Assembly (NCBI GenBank): GCA_034509425.1
Contig: JAVTVJ010000001.1
Location: 9,948,001-10,012,000, forward strand
DNA: 64,000 bases
Source: Eopsaltria australis
Taxonomy: Eukaryota; Chordata; Aves; Passeriformes; Petroicidae
Direction: 5' to 3'
Shown here: piece by piece, positions 48,961 through 61,868 of the stretch
How positions within the stretch are numbered: position 1 is the first letter of the stretch
Layout of the letters: every line of letters begins with the position of its first letter
The notes under the pieces: model-generated
Seen by the model: the letters and a program-made list of their open reading frames with translations, nothing else
The model's database searches: none
What the model was told of the DNA's origin: nothing
Translations under genes and position numbers: made by a program

Positions 48961-49229
48961 TTAAGCCATTATGTAGACGTGACCTTGGTAGTTGAAACTT
49001 AATGTCACAAGATGAATAGACCTTTTGGAGTCTGGGACACCGCTGTGTGCAGTGACAGGCGCTGGTCTATCTTCCCAGCAGAAAGGAAGGAGCCCTGCCT
49101 AGGAAGTCCTGAGTCAGAACCTGCACCAAGCACAGCTGAGAGTCAAGAAGAAAACCAAGCTGTTTCCTGCAGCTTTTGAAGAGCCAGTGAAATAAAATGA
49201 GAGAATGAGGTCGATTCTGGGATGTGCAG

Positions 49230-49235
49230 GTAAGT
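49230..49235 (+). other. Consensus 5' splice donor-like site
   Basis: 'gtgcag' followed by 'gtaagt' is a full CAG|GTAAGT consensus. Upstream, 'cttcccag' near 49072-49079 could be an acceptor, giving a segment of about 150 bases. That segment has stops in all plus frames, so if it is an exon it would be noncoding RNA. Such donor words also arise by chance in a window this size. Confidence 0.2.
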
Positions 49236-52200
49236 AGCTTTGTCCTGTTGTTCTGCCCCTTTCTAAAACCTCCCCCCATCTGCTGTGAGAGACAACGGCT
49301 CTTTCTCCACCCATAGCCCCAGTGCAGTGAGACTCCTGCACCCCAGAGCCTGAGGGAAAGTGAGTCAACCTGCTCCTGCAAGCTGCCTCCAGGCATGGCG
49401 AAAGGACTCTGGAGCAGCTCTGGGCTGAGAAAAAAACCCCTCAGTCCCTGGAAAAAGAGGAAAACACACTGATCTTGCTGTGACTGTGATGATGAGACCA
49501 CCTATGAAAGTGCTAAAACATTACTGAGGTGCTTATAGAACTCGGTGTAGTCCATAAATTATTTCCCATTCACTTACTCCTGAAATGGTTTTGTGCTCAC
49601 TTTATATGCAAAATTTATCACTGCTATCCAGATAAACCTGGAAAAGAGTTGCTACTGCTATGGTGGACTTGGTAGTGACACAAAAACACCTGGCCATCCA
49701 GGACTGCTGGACAACACGGCCTTCCACCCTCCCTGAGGTATAATGGGGCCAGTCTGCTTCAGACACTGACCCCAGGGCTTACAACAGAAACACATTTTCT
49801 GAGGAGAGCTTCCCCAGGGCTCTCAGCAAAATGCAGGTGACAATTATCACTGTGTTCCAGACTAATTAATCTCACTAATGATATGATTTACAATGTGACT
49901 TCTTCTAAAGCTACAATACTTGACCTGTGTGGAGACAGAAAGAACATAGCAAGTTTGTTTAAATTAAACTGAACATAGATTAACAATGCAATTTGTAAAT
50001 ATTGAACAAAGTTTAAGGTTCAGTCACACTGAAGAGAGAAAAGTTTTGCACTTTTATAAGAAGAAAAGAAAATGGAGAGAATTGAGTGATACCGAATACT
50101 TCCTACACTATTACTTATTCTATTGCAACATAATTTCAAAATCTCAAGAAAAAACACACCAACTGTGCTTTATAGATTACAAAGCAGGGAAAGTCCAACA
50201 TTTTTAATTTCTGTGTTGACAAAACCCACCTCCAAATATCTGGGACTATATGGTTCCAGAATTTAGTGTGATATTGCAAAACCTGCCACGTCCAAGTCAT
50301 TGGCTGAAGTTGAGCCTGAATGGCTAATGAAATGACTGAAAATTATTGACAGCTGAGAGGTCTTCAGTGGCCTGTGACAATTGCAGTCTGTGATGGAGAA
50401 TGGTGGCTGCCATTTTAAGTACACACACTGCACTCAGAGTAGGACACCAATAAAGAAAACCACCCCAAACAACAAAGAAACAAACCCCACACCATTAAAA
50501 ATTCATTTTGGCTGTAGGAGGAATGGATTGGAACAGATGAAAGATGGAGATGGGTTGAGAATGTTGGAGTTAGCATCCTCCTTTACTCAAATGTGCCACA
50601 GTGTTGTAACAAACACCGAAAGAAATCAGAAGCAGAATCTGCTTTGGCAGAATGGTTCACAAGGCATTGCAAGGAGCGTTTACCTTATGAATCTTGTAGT
50701 GGTTTAGGTCTCTCTAAGTTGTTTCCCAGGTAAAGGCTGGCCCAGCCTATTCCTGGTACTTTGCTTATAATCCGAACTGATAACACTAAAGCTGAAGAGT
50801 TTCAGTGGGGGTGATTGCAGAATGTTTCCATCTATCAGCCCTGATGCCCAAGTAAGCAGAAGAGATGCTGTCATTTTGCTTCCTGATCATATACAGGAGG
50901 TAAATACAAGAACTTATCCTCATCATGTCTGAATATGTCTTATTTTCATGACACTGTGCCTATGTGGGACTTAACAATGATGGAGCAGAATCATTACAGT
51001 GTCATTGATTCCTTACAGTGTAAGAGCTTTTGGAAGTCAGATTACTTTCAGAGCTTTATGCTCAGGGTAATCATCTCTGCCACTTCCTGCATCAGAGCAA
51101 TGTTGTGAGATCTTGTTTAAAAATCTCTTCTCCTTCAAACCTCCTGCAAACAAAACTGTGTTTTCCCCTCCTGTTTGGGTATGGTGCGCATGCTGACCCC
51201 ACTACAGCCTTGTGCCACTCACACAACAAAAATACCCCTGAAGTGTAAGGCTGCAAAACCAGAGGGAATCCCCTTCCCTGGGCTACTCATCTCCTTCAGT
51301 ATGAGCTTTGCTGAGCTCTTATTCAGCAGATGGTGTGGAGAGATAGCCTCCAAAACCACAGAGACAAATATTTGATTTGGATGAGTACATTAAAGATTAC
51401 TCACTTCTCCCCTCAAATTATCTGTGTTTTACAGAGAACAAAGAGGATCATCCCCTCTCTAATAAAAGTGGTTTCCAGCTGTTGGGGCTGAGTTTTGAGG
51501 GTATGGTTCAAGCTGGTAGAGCCTCAGCTCAGTGTCTCTGGAAGGCATTTGCCAGGAGAGAGCAGAAATGAGAGTGGGTGCTGTGAGTGGAGCAGGGTGT
51601 CAACTCTGCCTTCCCTCCCTGGGCAACACTGACCCTTGCTCAGGTTCTTTAAATGGCCACAGTGCATCCCAAGGACAGGTGGCAAAGCAGGGCCAACCGT
51701 TTGGGGAAAAGTCTCAGGGAGGCCCATTGACTATTCTGAGAACTCTGTGCATTCATACACATCTGTGTGCCTTCAGACTGGCCTGTCTTTAAGATTTATC
51801 TCAGTGCTGACAGCTCACAAATGTACTTGTCTGTTTTCCCCGTGGGTCTTTGTACCTGTCTTTCTGGTAGATTATTATCATTAGATTAAACATATTGATA
51901 AAAGCAAGTTATTCTAGGTTTTCTTCCTGCCTCTGCCTTCCTCTTTCTGCTACCCCCTACTACTGTTCATGCCATAACAAGACCATTTCCAAAACTTCTC
52001 TTTTATTTCTGTTTGACTTCAAGCTCCTCAAAAACACTTTCTGTCACTTTCTCCAGAAATTGTTACCTTCTTTATGATAACATGTCCTTTTCAATAACCA
52101 CATCCCTCCTATCTGCCACGCCTTGCTTTGTTTCATCTCTGCAGCCTGTATGCAGTTCACCTCCTTCAAAACCTAGCCACCAATATTACCTTGTTTAGCC

Positions 52201-54805
52201 CTCTTTAATGCTATGTTACATTTCTCCGTATTACCTATAAGCAAAACAAGGTCCAGTTTTTCATGCCTGCCTTCTTCCATGTAAGACTACACTCCTTATT
52301 TCCTTTCTTAATGCCTCCCTCTGTGTAGTTTGTAGCCCTGCAATGTTGGTTCTTCATACCTATGCTTCTTCTCATGGTCCTGTTCAATGCAGAGGATGCA
52401 TGTTCCATGTGCAAACTATAAGTTGTATCCTTGCATTGGTTTTTCTTTTTTAAGGTTTACAAAACTCACTGATACCAATTCACACTCTGTTTCAACATCA
52501 TAAAGGAAGGAATGAAAGAAAATGTTATTAGTATTTACTGTAGACTGCTCCAAACTCACGTGCTATTACTGATCTTTCAAACTTCCTTGGAATAGAAGCT
52601 ATCTTATTTTTACCATCTAGTGTTCCACAGAAGCTGCTAGGAGGAAATAATGAATGGCAAAAATTATGATATTTATCTTTCCATTTTACAAACTATGCTC
52701 TCACCCCTTCTATATGCAGCATTGAATGTAATAGGCAAGCTCTACAACTATAACTATTTAACATAAAGAATGCTTTACGCCTGAATATAGAGCTTATGAA
52801 CATGAACCTGCAAGTGCAACTGCTAATAAACTAACCCTGAATATTAATCCAGTGTTCCCTTTGTAATCAGAAGATTTCCTCACTGCTTCCTATTTGCTTT
52901 AAAATCATGACAAGTAGAGAAATGTATTCAAGGCAAAAATGAAACAGATTTTTTTTTACAGTCTATGCTTTCACTACCTCATTGATTTTTCAGCGTTTTA
53001 GCAGATACAGCACAACTGGATTAACTAGGTAGGGAACCTTTCACTCTTAGGTCATCAGTTCACATCTGAGACAGGTTGGCACTGACCAGAGGGCACTTCA
53101 GCATTATAATTTTAATAAAGAACAAGCGAGAGAGGCCTTCAACAGGCATAAAACAATGTTTTAACTTTCTTAAGCTGCCCACAGCATACACAACTAGACC
53201 AACTTTGTTGCCTGCCAAAGTCAAACTGATAGAGAGTTAGATGGTCATCTAGTTGCCAGATGTCTGGCTGTGTAACTTTCTGGCACTAAGCATTATATAG
53301 AGACAGATCTATGGATTGGATCAATTAGCATTACACTTACCATCTGACAACTGTTTGGTCGCCTTCGCCCAGTTCCTAGAGGACAGGTGTTCGCATCACA
53401 GAAATCACCATCACAATTGGTACCACTAATTGATACAGTTGTTGGCAGTCACAGCAGAGAGGACAAGGGCGGAATTAGCACTGAGACCAAAGCAGTGTTT
53501 CACCCCTAGAGAAAGTCTCTTCAGCTCAGGATGTCCAGGGCATTTGGAGGATGCCTTTCTGCCGCTGCATGTGTTGTGCTGAGCAGAATCTGTTCTGGTT
53601 TTGGATCCAGTAAAATTATCCAGCACTAAATTCAGTGAGGTTTCCCAGGGTATAAGGGGAAAAAAGGGAGAGGGGAGTGAGTATTAGATATGTTAAAAAA
53701 GATCTTCTCAATGATTTTTTTTTCTTTGCCATTTCACCAGAATCTTCTGAGGTTTCTTTAGTCTGGAGGAAAAAAGAGATAAAATGAGTGCAGAGATCTT
53801 AACAATTTGATTTTCATGCAAAATTTTGAGGGAAAAATAAAAAAGTACACTTGCAGAAATACTCAAGCATTTACAGTAACTCTAGTGCTCCCTCATTTCT
53901 TCTGTTTTACACTCCAGACAGCCATGTAAAGAGCTTCTCGGGTATATTCTCTTGTGGAGCTTGTGGGTATACTTGGTGATTAGACAAATGGGGTTCTGCT
54001 TTGGCAAATGTCCATTGCTTTCCCCATCTGATTTACAGAATATGCTATAAAATGCAAAGGAAGGCAATAAACCTCCCATCTGCAGCTGAGATTTCCACTT
54101 TGCCAAAGACCCTTTTGCTATCAGCACCTTTAACTATGACTTTCAAAGAAGAGAGAGGTGTAATTTTTTCTGTGGGAGATATTTTAGTGTATTCACTAGC
54201 AGCATCATCCCACTCTTACGTGAATTGGTTTTGAATGTTAATCTAAGAATGAAAAAGCCAATAATTGTATAAAATATAAATAGATCTTTGGGCCATTATT
54301 TTATCTAAAAGGAAAGGCAGGAATTTCAGCTGCTTTCATATTCTTTTTGCACTCCAGAACAATTCTACCTTTTTATGGTCTATTTGTCAACTGTGCCTTA
54401 TTGATTTTTAATACTTTCAGCAGATATAGCATTATTACAGCCAATAATGCAAATACTTGAAGAGAGAAATGCAATTAGAAGACACCAAACACTTTGCAAA
54501 CAGGGTCACACGGAAAAGAAATTTTGTTTCAGTACTGGGATTTTCTGGTCGTGGCTTTGTATTCTTCAGAGGTTAGCAAAACCAAGAGGAATTCTACTCT
54601 CCTCTTTCCAATATTAAAGGATTAAAGAAGAGCAGACATGAGTCAAAGGTATTTGCCCCCAAAAACCCCATACCTAGCAAACAGTTGCTACAACAGAGAA
54701 TGTTCATTGACTGCAGCCTTAATTTGAAAGGTATCATTATCATTAATTTTGACAAGTAGCCTCTCCTTGGGGAATCCAAGTCTGAGCCATTTTCCTTCAG
54801 CTCAG

Positions 54806-54811
54806 GTAAGT
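54806..54811 (+). other. Consensus 5' splice donor-like site
   Basis: 'cagctcag' followed by 'gtaagtaa' matches the U1 consensus. No matching acceptor with an open frame was found upstream. It is reported only as a possible noncoding exon edge. Confidence 0.18.
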
Positions 54812-56900
54812 AATCCCTATCCATGTGAAGAGCCCAAATCGGTTTCCTTTCACCTAATGAGAAGATCAAACCAGCAAGATCAAAACCGCTGCTTTCAGGT
54901 TGATGACTGACTACAGAAGACAATCAGGAAACAACAAAACATAAAGCTTTGCAAAAACAAAGAGAAACAGGTTGCTGCTAGCAAAATGACTCATCCCACT
55001 CCTTCCCATCAGGCATGCCAGGGCACTTCCACCTCCCACCACACAGAACCTATGGACCTGAACCGAGACATTTTCTCCCCTGCTCTGTGACTATACAACT
55101 GTAACTCATTGGAGGGGTCCCAGAAGGCTCACATGGGTACAAAAGTCAGATGCTGATCTTTCCTTCTCCTCCTGCTTGCCAAGGATCTTACCTTCTCATT
55201 CCAAGGGACAAGTTAATTCAGACTCAACAGTGCAATGTCTCCTCTTGAATGGTTTCCTCTTGTAGGCGTTTATAATTCTGGCAGCAGAGTGTCCTCTTCC
55301 CCTTTCAAATTTAATTTGCTTTATTCCAAGCAAAAGCCCTCAATATTCTAGTTTTTCTAAAAGTCAGTGGATGAAAGTAAAGGAGATGTTCTTATTCTGT
55401 AGCATGGGGGTAATCACTAAGTTGCTCTGAAAAATGCTCCATAAATTTATTTCTGTCATTTTTTCTCAAAGTAAAATCCCAGCTAAGCTGTGACTCATGA
55501 ATTTACCCAAGTTCAAAATTTTTATTGTATTTTTATTATAATGCACACTGTAGTTTATCTTTTTTTTCTTCCAGATAAATTATTCAGATAGGAGAGAGGA
55601 ATTTTAAAAACCAGTGATTGCCATATCCCCATAGCTAAGAAAGCTTGCTTTACTTTCTAGAAATTCAATACTTGGAATCTGAGCCAGATGCCAGGTATTG
55701 CTTACCTGTGGATGCAAGACAGAATGAAATAGTTCAGTTTCTGGTTGCTGGTACTGGACCAGAGAGTCCAGACCCAGCAAATACCTTCCTTGGGTCCTAC
55801 TTTGAAATCTGATTTACAGGATGCTGATGGCCAATCATGTTCCAGACACCCAGGTCTGCCCACAGAGTGCTCCCCATGAAGCTGTGCTGCTGTCTGGGTT
55901 TGGCTTTTCCTTTGTTTCATGGATTTCCATCCCTCACCCCACAGACAGCAAGGTGCAGCTGTCTTCTGAACTGCAAGGGAGTGGGTGGCAAGAGGATTTC
56001 CTCCAGCTCCTCCTTGCATTGAAAGACTGAATGCTCCCCCTGTGGTGATTTCCTGATTGACAATCCTAGAGCTGCTAGACAACATATAACCAGGCATCAC
56101 AGAGCTAACAAAATTACTCTTTTTCCTATGTACACCTATGGGGAGGAACATCTTACCCCTCAAGAAAAATTCTGATAAGTGAGAGCACCCTCTGCTGGGA
56201 TCTCTCTCTTGTCCTCACAGAGTAGTGCCTTTTTCCTTTCTGACATACTGTATTTACAGAAAAATACTCCTTGTCACTATTTCCTAAAGCAATCAATTAT
56301 TTATCCCAAACTTTTTTCCCTGTTCTCTGCTGCATTTCATATGATGATAAGATACCTGTCGTCTGTGAGCTTCTTACTGTGAGAAAAGAAAATGAAGTTG
56401 AATGAGGGACAGACTGGCCTCCAGAAAACAGAACTCTGCCTTTGAAGGGAACAAAAATACCTCATCCATTTGCCATATCCTTTCTTCTCTGGTGATGCAA
56501 CCTTTCATCCGCATGCTCGTGGTTCCTGAGGAGTCTCTGCCTCTACTATGACCAAGGGACAAATCATGTACTCCTTATTCAAGTGACCACTTGCAAGTCA
56601 TATGAGAGATTTTAAGCCACTGTGCTACCTTACTGTTGTATTATTCTTTGACTGACTGCTCCACATGCCCCAGGTTTACAAAACACTGTGGATCATTTGT
56701 ACCTCTCCAGAGCCTCCTTCTTTCAAAAAACTTCCTTCCCAGTGATGTAAGGCACAGAAAACCAATGTTTAACTGGGTCAACAACTTGCAAATTTATTCA
56801 GCTATGCTGACAAAGAGAAAATGACAAATGACATGAGTAAGTCCTGACTAATTTCCAGTCAAATCAATGTTATTGAACATATCGGGAGAACAGTGTTATT

Positions 56901-56936
56901 TACACCCCTTTTTCCACTTTGTGGAAAAAGGGTGTG
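56901..56936. repeat. Near-perfect hairpin, 3-base loop
   Basis: The left arm 'tacacccctttttccac' (56901-56917) and right arm 'gtggaaaaagggtgtg' (56921-56936) pair around the loop 'ttt', with a single extra C in the left arm. A 15-16 bp stem with a tiny loop is unusual for unique sequence. On either strand an RNA would fold tightly, but the stem is shorter than a typical miRNA precursor. The structure may come from a template-switch mutation. Confidence 0.85.
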
Positions 56937-58376
56937 TTCCACATTCAGGCCAGGAGGCATGGTATGTTTCATGAAATCCTCATCCAGAAATAATCAAGAA
57001 TCTACCCCAAAGTAAATATACATTGTGTGAAGTCCTCTCCATGCCTTGGCTGTATCCTGGCTCTGCACTGCCAGGACTAAGAAACAACCGCAGGGAGTAT
57101 GGGTAGCACACAGGCTCTGGGTTTGTAGGCAGAAATGCCTGACCTCTGGCAGATCTCTTGAGATATCCTGGTTCCCAGATCCCAACTGCTTTGCTTGTTC
57201 CAAGAGGAACAGGGGCAGGCAAGAGATAAATATACACTTAATGCCTTCCTGATGGAGCTGTCTGTAGAAAATTCCTCGAGGGAGTTTCCTGTCCCTTTTT
57301 GCTAGTTGTTGTGAGTAGGGAATGAATTGACCCATTGGTAGAGTTATTCGAAATTTTTTCATCCAGAAAACTTAAATGAATACAGTAAAGCTATTTACGG
57401 GCTGTCCCACCATCTTAAAATAATATTGCAAATAAAAGAGTTATTAAAATAACAATGAGCCAGAAAGGGGATGAAATTGAACCAACAGCATTGTTTATTG
57501 AACAGCAGTGGGTCTCAGACAAGGCTGAAACTTTTCTCTCAAGGTGCAGTAGATACAGAGTATTAGTTTGCTTCCATTTAATGCTTTTTCCAATACTAAA
57601 AGAAAAAAATCTTCTCCTGACACATCTGAGTCCAGCATATGCCCCAATACTGGCCTGCACAGCGTTAGCTTGTAGGAGAGCTATAACTATTGTACTTTTG
57701 TAACAGGAATTCTGCCTTGCTCCCCCAGCACAGATGCAAACACATCAGATATTAAACTTGGGAGGATAATGCTGATGCCCTGCATTGCAGGCTTCCTTTG
57801 ATGGCTCCAGGGGATACAGAGGTATTTGGCTGTTTCCTCTCCAGAGGCATCTGGTTTAGTCAGGTGGTTCACAGTGCACATGGTCACATTTATTGTTTGG
57901 TTCATTCTCCATTGTGCTTCTTCCCCCTCCCCAACGTTTTATCTGTCCTGGCCTTTCCCAAGGACTTTTACACAGAAATATTTGTTTATTTCTGGCATTT
58001 CCATCTGGTGTTAAGAGGATAAGAAGCAGGCTCATGTCACTGACACTCCCTGACCTTCAGAGGGACTTACAACATCTCACAGATCTGGGGTTTTATGTGT
58101 CTCCCCACCTCTCACGTGTTATCAAACACAAGTGCTATGAGATCCTGTGCAAGTCCTGGTAAATATTCCCTTGTAAAGGCACCATTTCTTACACTAAGGC
58201 CCAGAATTTTACAAATCTCATCTGTCCATTGTCACAAAACATTCTGCAGACCCTAGAATGTTATAAATGAAAAAATAAAGCACAGCTAAATCCTAAGAAA
58301 AGTGTTACTTCTTAAGTAACTGAGCTGAACAGAGCTTTTTCACTGCTATCTAATTGTCTTTCTGTCACCTGCTTTT

Positions 58377-58848
58377 CAGAATCACAAAATCACCAAATTG
58401 CTGGGGTTGGAAAAGATCTCTGGAGATCATCTAGTTCAAACTTCTGCCAAAGCAGGCTCACCTACAGCAGGTTACACATGAACGTATCCCAGTGGGTTTT
58501 GAATGCCTGCAGAGAGGAAGAGTCCATGACCTCTCCGGGAAGTCTGGGAAGCCTCAACATAAAGAAGTTCTAACTCATTTTGAGGTGAAACTTCTTGTGC
58601 TTTCATTTATGGCCACTGGTTCCTCATCCTTTCACTGGGCACCACCAAAAGGAGTCTGGCACCATTGTCTTAACACCCAACTTTGAGATATTTATAGAGA
58701 GTAATGAGGACTCCTATCAGTGTTTTCTTCTCAAGACTAAACAGGCCCAGTTTCCTCCCATAAGAGAGATGCTTCAGACCCCTGACCCTCTTTGTGGCCT
58801 CTGCTGAACCCTCTCCAGTAGCTCCTTGCCTTTCTTTGTTACTGTGGA
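58377..58848 (-). mobile_element. CR1 LINE 3' fragment, minus orientation
   Basis: The plus strand shows the reverse-complement CR1 3' end in order: 'cagaatcacaaaatcacc', 'ttgctggggttggaaaagat', 'ctctggagatcatctagttc', 'tgaatgcctgcagagaggaa', 'cctctccgggaagtc', 'aacaggcccagtttcctccc', 'aagagagatgcttcagaccc' and 'aaccctctccagtagctcct'. It is a 5'-truncated copy of about 470 bases covering the 3' untranslated region and the decayed ORF2 end. No frame is intact. It has the same orientation as the larger CR1 two kilobases away, but the families differ in detail, so they are separate insertions. Confidence 0.95.
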
Positions 58849-60943
58849 AGATGAATCTCTGTTTCATATCTTATTCAAAATAATCTGAAGTATTTATGTA
58901 TTGTTTTTTCTTCAGCCTTCAGTAATGCCAGGTAATGGCTAAAAGACCTTCACAGTCCCCACTTTAGGCCCAAACTTCATTGAAGTCTTGATTGCAACTA
59001 GATGGCTCCTCCAGATGTGAGCACTTCCCATCCATAGAGGTCTTCATCTCACAAAAGTTTGTTCCGTATGGCAAGACATCTTTGGCAGGTGGTCAGAATT
59101 TACTAGAAAATCTCTGTTATATTGTCTCTGAAAAGACCATGGGAACATCCTTTTTCATTAGGATTTTAATAGATTAGGATATCTTAGAATTTTTCTTCTC
59201 AAGATAGGTACTTGTACAAAATAAATGAAATGTATTGCCTATAATTTTCTGCAAACCAATAACTGATGTCCAGGGGGAAAGAAAACACAAAATAAAACTT
59301 AGCAGAGTTGGCAGAATCAAGAACACACAGAGTGCTTCCTCTGCACTACTTAAAATACTATTTTGTTAAATACTTAGGGCCTAAGATGTTCATCTCTAGA
59401 TGAATATGGCTCTGTACTGTCTGTGTTTCAGTAGACACCCTCAGATCCTACAGAAGATGGCTTGCAAGGTCCAGCACACCCAGAAATGCTGAGAATGTTT
59501 AGAGTTAATACAGAAATGCTAAATGATCCTTTGTCTGAAGCCAGGCCGAGGAAGAGAATGTTGGTTGGTGATAAGCATGCAAGAATATCAGTCCTGGTGG
59601 CAAATCACTTCTACCGGTGAGTCACCACGGCTGGGGCTTGTTCCTTCCTGGGGGCATGTCCTTTCTGCCCTTCCTCAGACAAATCTGAAGCAGACTTAAG
59701 CTTCACTCCTTACAATATTTTCTTCCATTTGCTCAAAAGGTACTTTTTTTCCACAAACTTTCTGGCAACAAAGAATTCCTCGGAATGGCAGAGGGAAATG
59801 TAAGAGAAAAATGTGCCGGCAAGGTTACATCAGCTCTTAAATTCTTCCAAAATTGAATTCACAAAACAATAGTGAGTTAGTTGCCAAGCTGGGGTTCAGA
59901 ATGACTGTAAATAAAAGGGAATCTATGCTGAAAAGGGATACATTGGGGATATGTGGCATTTTTGGGTTGAAATATTAGACTACTGCACAGCAGTACTGTA
60001 CAGTAATTACATTTACCCTTTCTCTTTACATTTCCTTCTACTAACGGAATATAGCATATACAAATTTTTATAGGAGAAAGTGTAAAGTGATATCTCCCTT
60101 TGGCTGAGAAAAATCTCAGCTAAGTTAAAGAGATCACAGTTTGATCACCAATTTAATCATTTAACAGTAGACCTTTGTACGTGAAGATGATTGTATAGGA
60201 AGTAAAGAAAGGTGTCAGTGGCTTGAGGCTACTGAATAAGTAGAACCACTAGTTGCATTATTAAAAGAAGTTGTGTCTCTAATTTTTTCCTGCGGCGTGT
60301 AAAACAAAAAGATAACTCTCAAATGTCAAAATGCCAGTGTTAGTAAATGTAGTGCAGGAGACAAAATTCCCAGTGCTACTACAGGTAAAACAAATTTTAA
60401 GGAGGATTCTAGCACTTTTGTAATGATGGAATATGACCTGAGGCAATATAAATTCATAATCTCTCAGGACGAATGGCCTTTAAAAATGCAACAGATTACC
60501 CAATTCACCACTGAAAGAGGATTTGCTCTGGCATCCTTACAGTACCTGTTATACATACTACAGAACTTTGCATTAACATGATACTGGCATTATCTTTGAA
60601 TTTTTCATCCAAACCTGATAGACTGTCAATAAAGTCATGATAATAATAACCTCTGCATTAGCCTGGGTGTTTGAGTCCCTTTCATTCTTTCTGCTTCCTC
60701 CTTCCCCCACTGCCTCTCCAGGTAGAGGGTTTCTGCAAGCCAGGCAGAGCAGAGCAGCTGGGGAGCTGCCTCGGTCAGGTGCACAGGATTTTTTCTGCTT
60801 TTACTCAATTGTGCACAAAACAGTGCGTCTGGCTGTGCATTCTCATCTCTCTGGTGACTTTGTCCCTCCTGAGGGGGCTGGTGATGATGGTATGGAGGTG
60901 GGGAGGAGGGAGGAGGGCAAAGCTGATGTATGGGTCACAAGTA
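58849..60943. other. Noncoding block between two CR1 copies
   Basis: Unique-looking AT-rich sequence with no open frame of note on either strand and no recognisable repeat. A short inverted repeat 'ctgagaaaaatctcagc' is near 60103-60121. A pyrimidine-rich stretch lies at 60680-60720. Nothing else is supported. Confidence 0.65.
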
Positions 60944-61018
60944 ACAGAATCACAGAATGTGCCAAGTTGGAAGGCACCCACAAGGATCATTAAGTCCAGG
61001 TCCTGGCCCTGCACAGTG

Positions 61019-61465
61019 TCATCCCCAGGAGTCACACCACGTGTCTGAGAGCATTGTCCAAATGCTTCTTGAACTCTGTCGGGCTGGTGATGTGTCCACT
61101 TCTCTGGGGAGCCTGTCCCAGTGCCCAACCACCCTCTGGATGTAGCACCTTTTACTAATATCCAACCTGAACCTCTCCTGACACAACTTCAGGCCATTCC
61201 CTTGGGTCCTGTCAGTGGGCACCACAGAGAAGAGATCAGTGTCTGCCCTTCCTCTTCCCGTCACGAGGATGTGGTAGACTGCAATGGGGTCTCCCCTTAG
61301 TCTCATCTGCTGGAGCAGCAGATCCCACAAAATTTCAGGCTTGACTGGGTGTTGATCATTCTCACAATCATGGTCCTCTAGCTCATGGCACTGAGACCCC
61401 CTTGGTCTGTCATCTGTGTTGAAGACAGAGGCAAAGAATGTATTAAACACCTCTGCTTTGTCCAT
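61019..61465 (-). pseudogene. CR1 ORF2 remnant: linker fused to C-terminus, RT deleted
   Basis: A 148-codon open frame. Its N-terminal part, MDKAEVFNTFFASVFNT, is the conserved CR1 ORF2 stretch directly upstream of the reverse transcriptase palm. After roughly residue 45 (about 61330) it changes to RLRGDPIAVYHI, LFSVVPTDRTQGNGLKL and RFRLDISKRCYIQRVVGHW, then DRLPREV, the C-terminal end of ORF2. The intervening several hundred residues, including the catalytic YxDD region, are missing. The join keeps the frame. In the CR1 family ORF2 makes the endonuclease and reverse transcriptase that copy the element by target-primed reverse transcription. This copy could not do so. Confidence 0.88.
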
Positions 61466-61479
61466 GTTCCTGTTTATGA

Positions 61480-61868
61480 CATGACCAACTTCATCATGTT
61501 GTTATTTTTGTTATTTTTGCACTGTCTATTGCCACTAATAGATTTGAAAAAAACTTCTACTGTACCCACATTTCTGGCCAGCTTCAATTCCAGTTGAGTT
61601 TTGACTGCAGGAATTTTCTCCCTACTGTGGCAAATAGAATCTCTCTTCTTCCCATGTCACTTGACTGTGCTTCCACTGGGCATACATTTTTGTTTAAAGC
61701 CTTATTTCCAAGAGAAGAATCCTGTTCAGCCAAGCCGGCCTTTAGCCTCATCTGCTTGACTTCTGACATTTGGGAATTGCCTTCTCCTGTGCCCTTAGGA
61801 GGTGGTGTTTAAAAAGTGACCAACTGTGATGGACCCCAGCAGCTGCAAAAACATTTTCCCGTTGGACC
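61480..61868 (-). pseudogene. CR1 ORF2 remnant: region between endonuclease and RT
   Basis: Pieces of the ORF2 linker appear in shifting minus-strand frames: AQEKAIPKCQKSSR, then RPAWLNRILLLEI, QWKHSQVTWEE and LELKLARNVGTVEVFFKSIS. The order matches the segment that joins the endonuclease to the reverse transcriptase in CR1 elements. In-frame stops and frameshifts separate the pieces. A tandem 'gttattttt' pair near 61499-61518 suggests small slippage events after insertion. Confidence 0.8.

Larger units (their letters stand above)
41980..58376. other. Long noncoding block, no gene recognised
   Basis: No confident exon in 16 kb. GC-richer patches occur at 41995-42115, 44420-44770 and 49050-49500. 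Long frames at 49067-49501 minus (144 codons) and 55702-56163 minus (153 codons) have no domain, and the latter overlaps several plus-strand frames. Simple repeats lie at 42411-42426, 45442-45466 and 48947-48960. Strong 5' splice-like sites (CAG|GTAAGT) occur at 49230 and 54806. A short hairpin is at 56901-56936. An A/C-rich stretch is at 50455-50500. Confidence 0.6.

Noticed and set aside
49067..49501. 144-codon minus frame
   Set aside because: GC-richer segment with few stops; no domain, and the opposite strand carries the better splice-like signal.
55702..56163. 153-codon open frame on the minus strand
   Set aside because: Longest frame outside simple repeat and CR1, but it overlaps plus-strand frames, has a low-information composition and matches no family I recognise.
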